NCBI GenBank assembly: GCA_021234155.1
Contig: JAJEKV010000510.1
Coordinates: 62,001-126,000 of the forward strand
DNA length: 64,000 bases
Reading direction: 5' to 3'
DNA from: Isoetes taiwanensis
Lineage: Eukaryota > Streptophyta > Lycopodiopsida > Isoetales > Isoetaceae
The notes under the pieces are model-generated. The model saw nothing but the letters and a program-made list of their open reading frames with translations. It ran no database searches and was not told where the DNA came from. Shown in pieces: positions 36,401 through 47,500 of this stretch (positions are counted from its first letter, which is position 1; every line of letters starts with the position of its first letter). Position numbers and translations under genes: made by a program.

Positions 36401-37122
36401 AGGTTGTCAGTGTGCACTTCATTTCCCAGGTTAATTTATTGTAATAAATTTAATGTGAACTTAGAGGTGTTGGCAAAAAATCCTATTTGGCAGCCAGCTT
36501 GCAAAAAATATACAAATTCCATTGTGCAATGCATGCATCATTGCATGAGGTTAGGTACGCTAAGAGAAATGAAGGGAAGGTGCAGTTAAATGAAGGAGCA
36601 GTCTATTGCTGGCATCTACATGCACTGAGCCCGTATCATGAGTTCTAAATTTTCTTTGCCACTGACATATCATTAACATTTTGAGTAGTCAAATTAATGC
36701 ATTTGTTTGACCAGAAAAAACTTATCAAATTCGTGGCTAAACCAAAACACGATATACGTACAATTGAAGAAATGCGAACAAAAGAACCCTGCTTTTCCCC
36801 TAAAAGGCTAACTGCTGCAGAATCACAAAGTTTTTCTGCTATCTCTTCAGCCTAAGAGAGTAAGACAACATAGTTATAAAAGTATATCATACCCTGTTGC
36901 ATGCATTAAGAGGCACATGATCGAATCATACCACGTTCTTGGTCATTAGCCTCTCCTTGAAGACCTTCAGAGCTGGTTCAAGGTCCACCATGTCAATAGC
37001 CGATTTGCCTGCAACAATGATAGAAATCGATTTATACCACGTTCTTGATCATTAGCCTCTCCTTGAAGACCTTCAGAGCTGGTTCAAGGTCCACCTTGTC
37101 AATAGCTGATTTGTCTGCAACA
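33465..37122 (-). pseudogene. SRP receptor alpha (SR-alpha) GTPase gene fragment, captured
   Basis: Minus-strand exon pieces occur in the correct order. DLEPALKVFKERLM is at 36931-37015 and again at 37037-37117 as part of a 106-base tandem duplication. EEIAEKLCDSAAVSL is at about 36780-36853, and AMEDVLVRISTPKRSID at about 36210-36280. The P-loop FVGVNGVGKSTN is at 36170-36205, and AYWLLQHNISVMTAACDTFR with SGAVEQLRTHARR at 36000-36100. The [17 protein letters not shown] strand is at 33475-33560. These match the NG GTPase domain of the signal recognition particle receptor alpha subunit, which docks ribosome-SRP at the ER. Introns are retained. An in-frame stop follows GNDAVD and the P-loop exon is disturbed, and the 5' and 3' ends of the gene are missing. 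It lies wholly within element A, so it is best read as captured genomic DNA. Confidence 0.8.
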
Positions 37123-37140
37123 CTGATAGAAGAAAGAACA
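36929..37140. repeat. 106-base tandem duplication of one SR-alpha exon
   Basis: The block containing CTCCTTGAAGACCTTCAGAG occurs at 36929 and again at 37035, differing by a few C/T changes. It covers the exon encoding DLEPALKVFKERLM plus its flanking splice signals, so the duplication happened after or during capture. Confidence 0.85.
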
Positions 37141-37433
37141 AATTATACTACTGAAAACAAATGCACAAAATGTAGGCACAAAAAGCTTTGATTCATTGAT
37201 TTCAATCTGAATCCCCTGCAAATCGTTTACACTGGCGGAAACACACAGCCACACACAACCGGTTAGACGATTCGAACAACGGCCCCCCAGCAACAGGGGT
37301 GACTACCAATTTACTGATAGTAGCAAGTTTATAGCAGTTTCCAGCATATTCTAAGGATATACTAGCATATATCAAGAATATGCCAAAAACCCACACAAAC
37401 AAGGGATTGCCCCCCTAGGGGCAACCCAAAAAG

Positions 37434-37640
37434 GTATTGTAATTTTAGCTTAATTTTTTCCTTGACCACACCATAGAAAATTTTGGAATGAATTTTGGGT
37501 TAGTTTAGCTAAACGCTAAAAAGTATGAGAGGAAAAATGAGTAGAGTTTAACTAAACCACAGAAAGTTTTGGAATTAATCATAGGCAAGTTTAGCTAAAG
37601 CCATTTTGGCTAATAAGAAATATGCGATTAGAAATTTATT
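37434..37640. repeat. AT-rich MITE-like unit, copy 2, right part
   Basis: It continues the unit broken at 31547: TATTGTAATTTTAGCTTAA aligns with TATTAATTTTAGCTTAAC of copy 1 (about 31254). Then GAATGAATTTTGGGTTAGTT aligns with GAATGAAATTCGAGTTAGTT. Confidence 0.65.
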
Positions 37641-39494
37641 CCCTGTTGTGCTTGGCATTCTGTCATCGCTTGAAGCCAATGCTGCGAAGACATAGAATAG
37701 AGTGCATCTTTAAGCCTTACAACCTGACTGAGTAATGGATCAGTATGTTCTGCATAAACCATAAAAAATTAGTGATCTAAAAAACTTGCAATTCCATCAA
37801 GCAATAATAGATAGCCTTGATTATTACTATTCAACTGAGATATCCCTTGCCCCTAGCCAAGCACTTTATTAAGCCAAACTTGCATTCAACTGTTCTTTTT
37901 TGCCAATTTAGCAGTAAGCTTGTGATTATTTCTTATGCTTTAAAACTAGCAATCAGATGTGCTGCTAGAGCATCTTTTCGTGAGAAATATATCTTCTCGA
38001 GGATCCCAGAAAGACTTTATCGGTAACAATAAACTTATAATGGAACAGGAAGGAAATTACAACAAACTCCAGCATTCGCCTATTGGTTTTGGAGTCTATT
38101 GATGATTGGCTTGGCTTACAAAATGCATTCGAGTCAATTGAACAATAGAGCAAAACTTGTTAACATTACCAACAGTTGCGTGCCCGCCTGGACCAGAAAA
38201 ATGACCAACTTGTACATCAAACTACACCGTTTCATGGATAGGAGAAAGAGTATAGAAACAAAACTAGTAAAGTCCACTTTCGGTTGCATAAAAGTCGAAC
38301 TTATCATCAGATTTGTGCCTAATATTGTGAACTTGGTAACCTCCTGGGCCTTTCACCTAAAGGAAAATAATTCTCAGTATTAGCCAGCAGGATCTTGTGC
38401 ATATCGGAAAACTTAATTCTCTCTTAGTAGCTGAGCTTCAGGAGTAAAATGGGATGTTCGTAAAGTTGATCATCATGAATGTTACGATGAGTTGGATTGG
38501 CAAATTAAATGGAAAAAAGATGGAGATTCATTAGCTCGTTATTTGGTATGGCTAGAGATGCTATCCGGGGTAAAATCGATTGGTTGAAAGGCTTAAAAGA
38601 GAATGTCATTCTTAGTGGAATAGTTCTTGCTGGTACTGGGTGCAGAGAAGCAATTTGGCAAGTAACTCCAAAGTGCAGAATGGTAGTCAAGTCTACCATT
38701 CCGCATCTAGTTTCTAGCCAGTTAACAATCCCATGTTTCCATCCTCTTCCTCTGTTTCCACATTCTCTCTGCTATAGCAAAGCCCGTGCAAGCAAATCTT
38801 GTCTCAGCAAAGCAAGGCAAACAAATCTTTGCCTGCAAATCTAACAAAGCCTTGTGCAAGTCTAACTATGGCAAAACCTCTTTCTGCATTGGAAACCGTG
38901 AAGATCGTTGAAGGAAGGGCAGGCTATTTTGCACTAGGTCATTCGAGCAGGTCGAAGCAGGGAAATCGTCTGTAAGTTTCTTCTAGCTAGTTAACAATCA
39001 TCTCTTTCCATCCTCTTTTTTTTTGCCAATAAACATCCTCTGTTTTGAAAGAGCCAAGCTTGAATCCGGCCCTGTTCAGACCAAGACAGGGCCAGAGCTT
39101 GAATCCGTAGCATGAATCCATAGATAAACTATAAAAATGGGCATAGCTTCTTTACCCTGTTCGGAGCAACACAGGGCCATAGCTTGAATCCATAGCTTCT
39201 TCAGCCGCCGCCATAGCTTGTATACACAAGCATCTTATAGTCTGCTACTTAGCTCCGTTTCATGAAAAAGGGGATTAAACTATGGCTGGCAAAACTCCCA
39301 AGATCTTACATGCAAACAAAAAATCGCCGGCAAGGCCTCAAAATTTCTACCAAAATCCTAAATAAAAAAAAAAAACCTTGTTTTACTTCACGAAAAACTC
39401 AGAATGAGAAGGTATGGTGCCCTGCCATAGCAAGATCCCTCACACCGACGCCATAGCCACCAAAACTGCCGAAATCGCTCCTCAAATACCATAT
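37641..39494. other. Intergenic, no gene seen
   Basis: No supported gene. A plus-strand open frame at 38509-38844 has no recognisable domain. Around 39060-39210 the words AGCTTGAATCC and CAGGGCC recur several times, as a short local repeat. Confidence 0.5.
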
Positions 39495-39615
39495 TGGGGG
39501 CGCATGGCATTTGGTTTGCCTTTCTAGCACGTACCGATGACCCGCTCCTGGCCAACGCCGATCGCAGGACCCCACCGGTACGCGTCAGAAAGGCATCCCA
39601 AATGCCATGCCCCCA
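39495..39615. repeat. 121-base imperfect foldback with about 40-base arms
   Basis: The left arm (39496-39536) and right arm (39576-39614) are near-perfect reverse complements. Paired blocks include ATGGCATTTGG/CCAAATGCCAT, GCCTTTCT/AGAAAGGC and CGTACCG/CGGTACG, and the outer edge is GGGGG/CCCCC. A 39-base GC-rich loop separates them. The arm length and small bulges resemble a plant pri-miRNA or a young MITE. Neither is shown. Confidence 0.85.
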
Positions 39616-39889
39616 TACATATACTTACTATATACACGATCAGGATACATGTGTTTAACAACATGGAAAATGGGTCGCGTTTTTTATCGGAAGATGAACT
39701 ATGTGATGCCACGTGGCACATCCCTACACTCCGGAATGGAAAAGGGGACGCCAATTCTGTGACTATCAAAAATGAACCGGTTACTCCAGGTCAAAACTTC
39801 TGTGGGATTTGAATTACCATCCTAAAACAAGGCGTAAATTTATCCATGTTAAAGAGTTAACTGCCGGATCTCTAAAGTCTCACCTTTAT

Positions 39890-42850
39890 TAGCCATTCAA
39901 CGTTATTTTCTATTTTTATTAAAGGGCTCAAACAGATCTCTAACTTATTCCTTTTGTTGGGTTGGGTGTCAAGAAGCATCCAAAAATGAGACTTATTTAT
40001 GATGCATGCAAAAAAGGACAAAGAAAACTAAATAACATTTTGCAAAGTCCAGATTCAGGTAAGGTATCCCTAACCAGTTCCCCTTTCTTCCATCTCCTTC
40101 ATATGTCTGCCATGCTCCATAAAAACGAATATCCAATCTCGGAAAAACGGGGTAGGTAATAACTCACAAGAATGAAGGGCCAAAATCAATAATACAGCTT
40201 TTCAGACCATATTTTTCTTCGGCCTTAGGCCATAGCCAATCATGTGTGCTCACTCTTCAATGAGACATCAAAATGGACCTCCAGGGAAACCAATAAGTTA
40301 CAAATATTTAAAATTTTATCTAAAACGTGAAGGTTGAATTAAATTAGGAGGATTTCAAGCATAAACATTGGCCAACGAATGCATGGATAGGTTGCAAACT
40401 ATTGCCTTAAATCGGTGTTACCAGTGTGCATATTGTCAGCGCCTCATTCTAAGCTTGTTTCTTTGTCTACATACTAAACCAGCTGATATAGCATACCAGG
40501 CTCTTTTGTATACATTGCATGATTTATTTATATGCCAAAAAGAATCAGATTGGATTGAGCTTATGTAGTGGGCATAAGTCCTTTTTATAATCTTAGCCAA
40601 TAAAAAGTAATCGCCAGACCTGCACCAAAAACTTTTCAAATCATATACCATCCCAATTACATGTGGAGTGTTATCGGCTAGTCGCTTTCCGGATTCGAAC
40701 CTAATTTCTCATATTGGCCCATATGGTTGTGGAGGAATGTGCTAGAGATATTCACCGGAAACAGATCTCCATTGGGCATTCCCTGAAAGATCTCAAATGG
40801 GTTTTAAATAATATACATTCTTTGGAGAATACAAGTTCCACATGATTTATGGTGGATTCAAAAACCTTATCTTTTAGGTTAGTTGAAGCAATACATATCA
40901 TCGCCATGTCCTACTGCTTTATCTGCCCCCATTACCCAATATGCCCTCCACGTTTGGGACATTTTCCAAAATAACATCAAGATCTAAAAGTTTGGGTTAT
41001 GCCCTTACGTATTTTTCTATTTGGCTATTAAAGGGCTCAAACAGAAAGGACTTTTCCATGCAAATGTTGAAATGGGTGTCAAGGAGGGTCGAGAAAAAAT
41101 GCTTATTTATGATGAAAAAAGGACATCGCTTTGAAACACTATTATAACCTTTTGATTCAATTAACGTATGAGTATCCTTTTCCAGTTTTCCTTGACTCAG
41201 TCCATGTCCTCATATGCTGCCATGCAGCTATATTAAAAACAGAAATTATTTGCTCGGCAAAAATTGGTTTGTTTTCATATCGAGAGGGCCAAGGCACTAG
41301 CTTGGAGATTTTCTTCAACCTTTCCAACGGTTTCAAAAACTTGGGAAGGACATTGCTTCCAACAATTCAAGATTTGCATTTGTAGTTGAAACGTTATAAA
41401 TAGGACCTTAGGGGAAGGTTATGGCTATTGAATCGTATTTAAAACTTATCTTCGTGAGGTTGCATTGGTCTTTATGGAAAAGAAATATAAACATTGGACA
41501 AAATGCATGTTGGATGGGAACATTGGGGTTAAAACAAGGATGAAAACAATGGGATTGTGGACTATAGTCATAAGTCTTCTAGCCTTTAGAATATGGATTG
41601 GTGAAAGACATTCTCTTTATTGTGACATTGTCAAGTACATTGTATAATTTGAGTTGTAGATTGTTCTCAACTACAATCCGAGGAATTCAACCAATTTGAG
41701 TTGGATGAGATTTTTCTAATCTAAGCCAAGGAATTCGTTGAGATGGCTAATGCTTTTCAATGTCATAAAACATAATTTGCCTACCAAGCCATGCACTTTA
41801 GTTTGTAAAATTCGAACCTGCAATGGCATATTGGGATTATGCTTGTGGAGGAATAGCCTAGAGATAAAAGAGTGCAATTAGTCTCCATTGCCCCATTTCC
41901 TGAAAGGGAGAAATACTTTTAAATAATATACATTCTTTGGAGAATACAAGTTCGACATGATTTATGGTGGATTTAAAAGTGTGATCATTTAGGTTATGAA
42001 GCATACATATCAAAGATGTTCTATCTTTATCAAGGGAAAGTTACCAATATGCCATCCGATTTAAACATTTTCGGGAAAGGGGCACCTACTTGTACATGTG
42101 TTGAGATACCCTGCAGAGTCTAGACTCTAGAGGCAGATGATGTGGAGACAAAAGATAGTAAGTTAAATTCCAATATATGGAGACAAAAGATAGTAAGTTA
42201 AATTCCAATATATGGATACAAATAAAGTTGGAGTCTTAGAAGCTGAACTTGCAGATGTCAGTGGACACTGCCATCCATGGTGCTAGGTTCCCTCTCAGGA
42301 CACGTTACATAAGTTGGATCTGGCTTATATTATTGACCTGTGTTTTTCGTTGTTGCACTTGTATTCTCCTTCAAGTGCTTTTTTTTCACTTCTTGTTTCT
42401 ATTGATCGAAGCCTTTGGATAAATCAAGTTAACATTATATTAGATGTGAGACGTTATAAATAGCATTAGGAAGGTTATGGCGAGAAAAAGTGGAACCACT
42501 TGAATCGACATAGCCTTAACATTCTTGTTTTGGGAAAAGAACTTCCAAAAGCTAATTTTTTGATTGGTGCATGGATGGACCTTTGCCTTAAAACAAGGAT
42601 CCAAAACAATGGGTCTTATTTTTTATTAGATTTGGTTGGTCAAGCCTTTAGAATATAAGACATGAGAGTTTTTCCTCTTTTTTGTGACATGTCGTAAAGC
42701 TCGGTTGGTATAATTTGAGTTGTCATTGTTCTTACAATCAGGGATTTCAACCGCCACAAGTTGGATAGCATTCTTGAACCAATCACGAGGAATTCAAGTT
42801 CGCTAATGCCACAATGTCACACAAAAAATAATTTTTCATCAAGCCGGGTT
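39890..42850. repeat. Three diverged copies of a roughly 1.1 kb segment
   Basis: Copy 1 lies at about 39890-40920, copy 2 at about 41005-42040 and copy 3 at about 42440-42850 (partial). Shared landmarks include TTAAAGGGCTCAAACAGA (39922, 41026), ATACATTCTTTGGAGAATAC (40812, 41928), GTTATAAATAG with AAGGTTATGG (41393, 42452) and TATAATTTGAGTTGT (41644, 42710). No domain was recognised in any copy. Its origin, whether transposon or segmental duplication, is open. Confidence 0.75.
42138..42224. repeat. 37-base tandem duplication
   Basis: A unit with GGAGACAAAAGATAGTAAG and TTAAATTCCAATATAT is present twice in tandem, and a partial third copy (ATGGATACAAA) follows. A variant (GTTAAATTCCAATTCTTGG) appears inside the minisatellite at 43229. 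Confidence 0.8.
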
Positions 42851-43024
42851 CTTGGATAGCGGCGGGCCAGTTCGCTCAAACCTTCAAATGGTCAAAAGCG
42901 TGATCTTTGAAGCGGGGAGAACCTTTCGCTAAAAGAGTGCAATTCGAGCCCAAAACACGGCGCCCACCCATCGGATTCAAGCCCAAAAGCAAGTCGAAAA
43001 TCGGATCTTTTAGAAGGTTTTTGG

Positions 43025-43330
43025 TTGATTCTTCAAGCAAAGATGATTTTTTTGAAGCTAAAAAGGATCATACAAACAGGGATTCTTCAAGCGGCCATGA
43101 TGATTTTGAAGCGGGATCATAGGGGCACCTACTTGGATTCTTCAAGCGGCATGATTTTTGAAGCCACGATCATACAAACAAAAGATCGGATTCTTCAAGC
43201 GGCATGATTTTTGAGACAAATCATACAAAAGTTAAATTCCAATTCTTGGATACAAAATGATTTTTGAAGCCACGATCATACAAAGCGGTCGGATTCTTCA
43301 AGCAAAGATGATTTCTTGCCATCCATGGAT
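43025..43330. repeat. Minisatellite, unit about 54 bases, about six units
   Basis: The core GGATTCTTCAAGCGGCATGA then TTTTTGAAGC and GATCATACAAA recurs with starts near 43028, 43081, 43136, 43190, a degenerate one near 43238, and 43291. Units have diverged and vary in length. The open frames in this stretch are by-products of the repeat. Confidence 0.8.
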
Positions 43331-44572
43331 GATTTTGAAGTCGGGAATCATAGAAGTTGGATCGGATTTTTCCTTTACTTTGTGTTGAATCTCTTGCATC
43401 TTGTTTTCTCCTTCAAACTCAAATTGTATAGTCACTTCTTGATTATAAGACATGTCTTTGATAAATAAGACATGTCTTATATTAAAGTAGTGGAAAACCA
43501 TTTCTTTTAAGACATGTCGTATAGGTGACGTGGAACCCAAAAGGATGTCTTATAAGAATAAGACAGCCATAAAATAAGACTGCTGTGGAAAAAGGGCCTA
43601 AATTCTTTAAGAACATTATTTTTTATACATTTCGTGAGGATTCTACTTTTTGCAGCAAATCAAGCAATGATTCAGGCTGTTGTGGACATCGTGCTTAAAA
43701 TACAGGGATGAAAATGATCCTGATGTGTGCTAATATACTCATAATAGAAATCGACAGCGTGTTCTGTCATGCCTGATCGTTTGGGGAACATATAACCAAT
43801 AGACAACACGTCACCTTAATCTGCCCGTTGCCTGCCCGAAGGGCATTTGAGAAAAATATGATCTTTCAGGGATAGTTTCAAAAATGTCCTAAACATAAAG
43901 GCCAATTTGGTAACTTTCCCCTTTATCAAAGGCATTCTATCTTTGTAAAATTTTTGTCTTTTTCCAAGCAATTCTAACTCCTTTCCTCTTGTCCACCATA
44001 ATCCTTGGTGCAGGCGCATTTTTTAAATTCCGATTTAGGGAACTATTTGATAAACATTTACTAATTTATTCAAAATAAGAAATTAGTAAAACAAATTCAG
44101 GTCGTATTAATGTTTGATTAAATCATGATATGTTAGCAGAAGATTTGTACAAAATATTACTTGCTATATCAGAACAACATCTCTACAAAATGGTCAAAAA
44201 AATGTCAGCAAATTTATGATCCTTGCTGTTTAGAATGCATTATAGACCCTAAACATGCAAAAAAAGATTTGTACACCTAACTCGGATATAGCTTGCAGTT
44301 ACTAATCTGTGTTGCACTGAAAAAATAGCTTTTCATATTGCATGTAATACTAAACCTCGCTTGGTATTGCCAAATGGTAATCGTTGTGCAAATAATGATA
44401 TGTACGTCAACAAAGCCTTAAAATAGATACAAGTAGAAATATTTACAATTGAACCCAAATACCCAACTCGAAAAGCAGAACATACATCGAGAGAGACACA
44501 CCCAATGCAAATACAGTGCTGGTGGAACAGGCAAACTATAGAGTGTTGCCAACAAGGCACATGATGGACTAG
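43331..44572. other. Intergenic region downstream of the RMR gene
   Basis: No gene is seen. The first few hundred bases below 44573 should include the 3' UTR of the RMR gene, but I could not place a polyadenylation site. A cluster of GACATGTCTTAT-like words occurs at 43448-43560. Confidence 0.5.
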
Positions 44573-47500
44573 CTACAGAGGGATTTGAGGAGTGGATGCA
44601 ACACGACGACAGTCAGGATTGAGACGAGGGGCCTGCATAGATGATGCAGCCACAGGAGATGACAAGGGACTAGAATAAGATGAATGCGATCTTAAGATTT
44701 GTGGCCGAGGTGCTGGAGAACCAACATTCGGGACTGGCGCGTCAAATGAACCCAGTGAATGCACTGACATCCGGCCGAGGGAAGTGTGGGTGACAATAGG
44801 AGTTGGAATTGGCACACTAACAGGAGAAGCAAGCAACGGTGTATTTTCTGAAACAACAGGTACTTCACATTTAGAGTGAGCATCTCTCTTACATACTGGA
44901 CAAAAGGGTCTCCTCGTTGTTAGCCATTGGTCCACACATGCCACATGAAATTCTGCAGCAAAATCGGCAGAGAGTCATATCTTCACAAGAAGAGAAACAC
45001 ATTCAAATAGAAAGACTAATAAATGCCACAAAGGAAATACCATGATGGCACGGCAAAACTCGCAACTTCTGGCCAGTTTCATAATCTTCCAAACAAATTG
45101 CACAGGTTTCAGATGTTACACTTCCTACAGGATGCCTGAAAGTTAAGCTTGGAAGTGCTTTAACTTCCCTTGCACTCATTCCAGAGGACTCGCGTGTCAA
45201 CAGCCTAGATCCTAGATGTCGTAACTGATGCCTTCGGACAAAGAAAAATGTGGCTAGAACGGCTGTGACAGCAAGCAGGGATATGAAAGACACAGCCATA
45301 ACAGACCAAGCAGTGTACTCAAAGGCAGGAAGAATATAGCATCTTGATCCAGAATCTCTTGCATATTCCAACAGCACATCCCCTGCTCCTTTTGAAATAA
45401 ATACAGCTGGAATGTGTATACCAGCTGAGTCACCAGACACTGCATCCAACGAAAGAAGATATCATTAATGTAACAGTCTTTTCCTGTTGTTTCTTACAAG
45501 TTGAGCCAATATCAAACATGCATGAAATCACCCACCCCATTGGTTACTCTAATTGTCAGCAGAAGCCTGACCACAGGCTAAAAATATTAGAAAAACTCCA
45601 GCATTGAGAAAAATGCTGATCACAAAAATATTGTGTAGTCCAAGTTTAATGACTGCCAGGTTCTGCCCAAAAAAGAACCTGCCAATCTATCATAAACAAA
45701 TCAAGTATAGATAACTATAAAGGAGCTCAGGGAAGTCCAAACGAAAGTACAGTTATCATAGTCAGTGTTATGGGAATGACAAGCCATAGTGGAAATAGGT
45801 AATGAATTACAACTTTACCCTAAGTTTAGAAGAGATTAGGTTTAAGCTTTTTAACATGCACAACTTAGAAAACAGGTCAGTCTAAAGTAAAAAAATGCAT
45901 TGGATAAGTTTAAGGTTAAGACAAAAATTTCAATAGTTTGAGCAGCTATAAATAAGTTGAATCTGAAGTCTGGCTATCGTGTATAAGCCAAATATCTCAT
46001 AAAACTGTTTTTCTGTAACTGTATGAGTTAAGAATTTGGTCTTACGTGCTTGCAAGATTGAGAACTTAATTATGTCAAAACTTAACGCGAGTTTTGCCGT
46101 GCCATCATGGCCTTTGCGCCTTGAAAGGTCTGTCCGATTTTTTAGTTGAAGTATAGCTAATATGTTAAGTTATGTCAGTTTCAGCCATGAAAGATGTTTA
46201 CGATCAGAATGACGAGTTGTGGAACAAGGGAAGAATGACACAAATTTACTTGCATGTTGTTTTGTAACGACTTGGTGAAGTCCAAAGGTCCGTTCAGCAT
46301 GAAATATGTCTAAAGTTTTCATTTCCAGTCCTTAATTATGTCAACACTTGATGTGCTCGCAAATTTGACAAGTTATGTTCACACTAAACATAATCTCCGA
46401 GCAAAGCTTGCTGTTGGATGCTATTATGTAAAAAAAAGCAGACCATATTTAGCATCTGATAACTTTAGGGACAGCAAACTTTATTTTGAGAATCATAATG
46501 AACATCCTCCTTTTGAATCAAAGTGAACCCAGCTAAGGTACATGAAATAAAAGAAGAAACTCAAAATCTTTTGGAAAGCTACCAGGATCTGCTGTTTGTT
46601 AACTGCTCATTGGCTTTCTTTGGTAGTTATTGCCACTATACAAGTTTTTGGTCTCAGTGGCGAGATTTCTCTAAGCACTTCCTTGCTTTATTTGCTTGTA
46701 GCTCTGGAAAATCGTGCCATTGTTTTCAAAACAATAAAACTCTGTTCAGCAGGGCTAAACTCTTGCTCGTCTGCTAAATATTTGTAAACTCGTGGTCGTC
46801 TTTCATTTCACAGGTGGTAAAAATTTAAATTGAACAGCAAAGCATTCAAATTTAAATTGGGCAGCAAAGCATTCAATTTTTAGCGATCTCAAATTTTGGT
46901 TACCCCTCGTATAAAAGAAAGTAGCTACCCTTCTCTAAATATTAGAGGTATTTTTATGCTTGGCATTTGGTGTCTTAAAATGTTAAACATAGTGTTTAAC
47001 ATGTCAAAATACTAAAGATATCCATGCAATAATTCCTAAATCACTAATGGCCTTAAGCGTTCTAGAATCTGTAGGTGTTCTCAGTAGCAACAACAGACAA
47101 ATTACATATTGTTTCAGCAAATTCACCTTAGTAACTGACTGCCCTTGTTAGAAGATATGTATCATGTCATATTCAAACCGGCAGTCAAGTCAGAAGTCAC
47201 CTGCAGAAGATTTTTAACAAGGAAGACACTAGCTGAAGGCACTATAGACATACATGAGGTTTGCAGCTCAAGCCAAGTATACTCAAGCAAAGTATAGTCA
47301 TCAGGAATCATAGAACAGCTGATGATCAAACTGTCGAACAATGGCCTGATGAAGAGAAGTATGATCTTGCAGAGTATGATAACTATTTCTATCCTTGGAA
47401 AGATTAGTCCTAATTATCCTTGAATTGACTTGGATAAAAAATCGCTTTAATATCTTTCCATCACCAAACTGAGAGTCAATCTCACCCAACATCGCTATGC

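Larger units (their letters stand above)
31548..37433. mobile_element. Element A: hairpin-ended element carrying SRP-receptor DNA
   Basis: The left edge starts AAGGTGCTACGCACGA..GGGTTGCCCTCC and the right edge ends GGATTGCCCCCCTAGGGGCA then ACCCAAAAAG. Nearly the same two edges bound element B (59508-62673) in the same order. The flanks on both sides are the two halves of one MITE-like unit, so these 5.9 kb look like an insertion. GTGC-TAC-GCAC at the left and GGTTGCCCC/GGGGCAACC-like pairing at the right form small hairpins, and GGGTTGCCC is shared by the two ends in inverted form. Rolling-circle elements of the Helentron type have hairpins at both ends, but class membership is an inference. 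No transposase or helicase was found, so it is non-autonomous. Confidence 0.6.

Noticed and set aside
38509-38844. 111-codon plus-strand open frame
   Set aside because: No recognisable domain, no splice context and no repeat support; its length is possible by chance.
42907-43207. Open frames rich in Ser/Lys/Asp
   Set aside because: They are produced by the 54-base minisatellite and show no domain.
46338-46526. Open frame in RMR intron 2 (plus strand)
   Set aside because: Short, unrelated to any recognised domain, and inside a spliced intron of the opposite strand.
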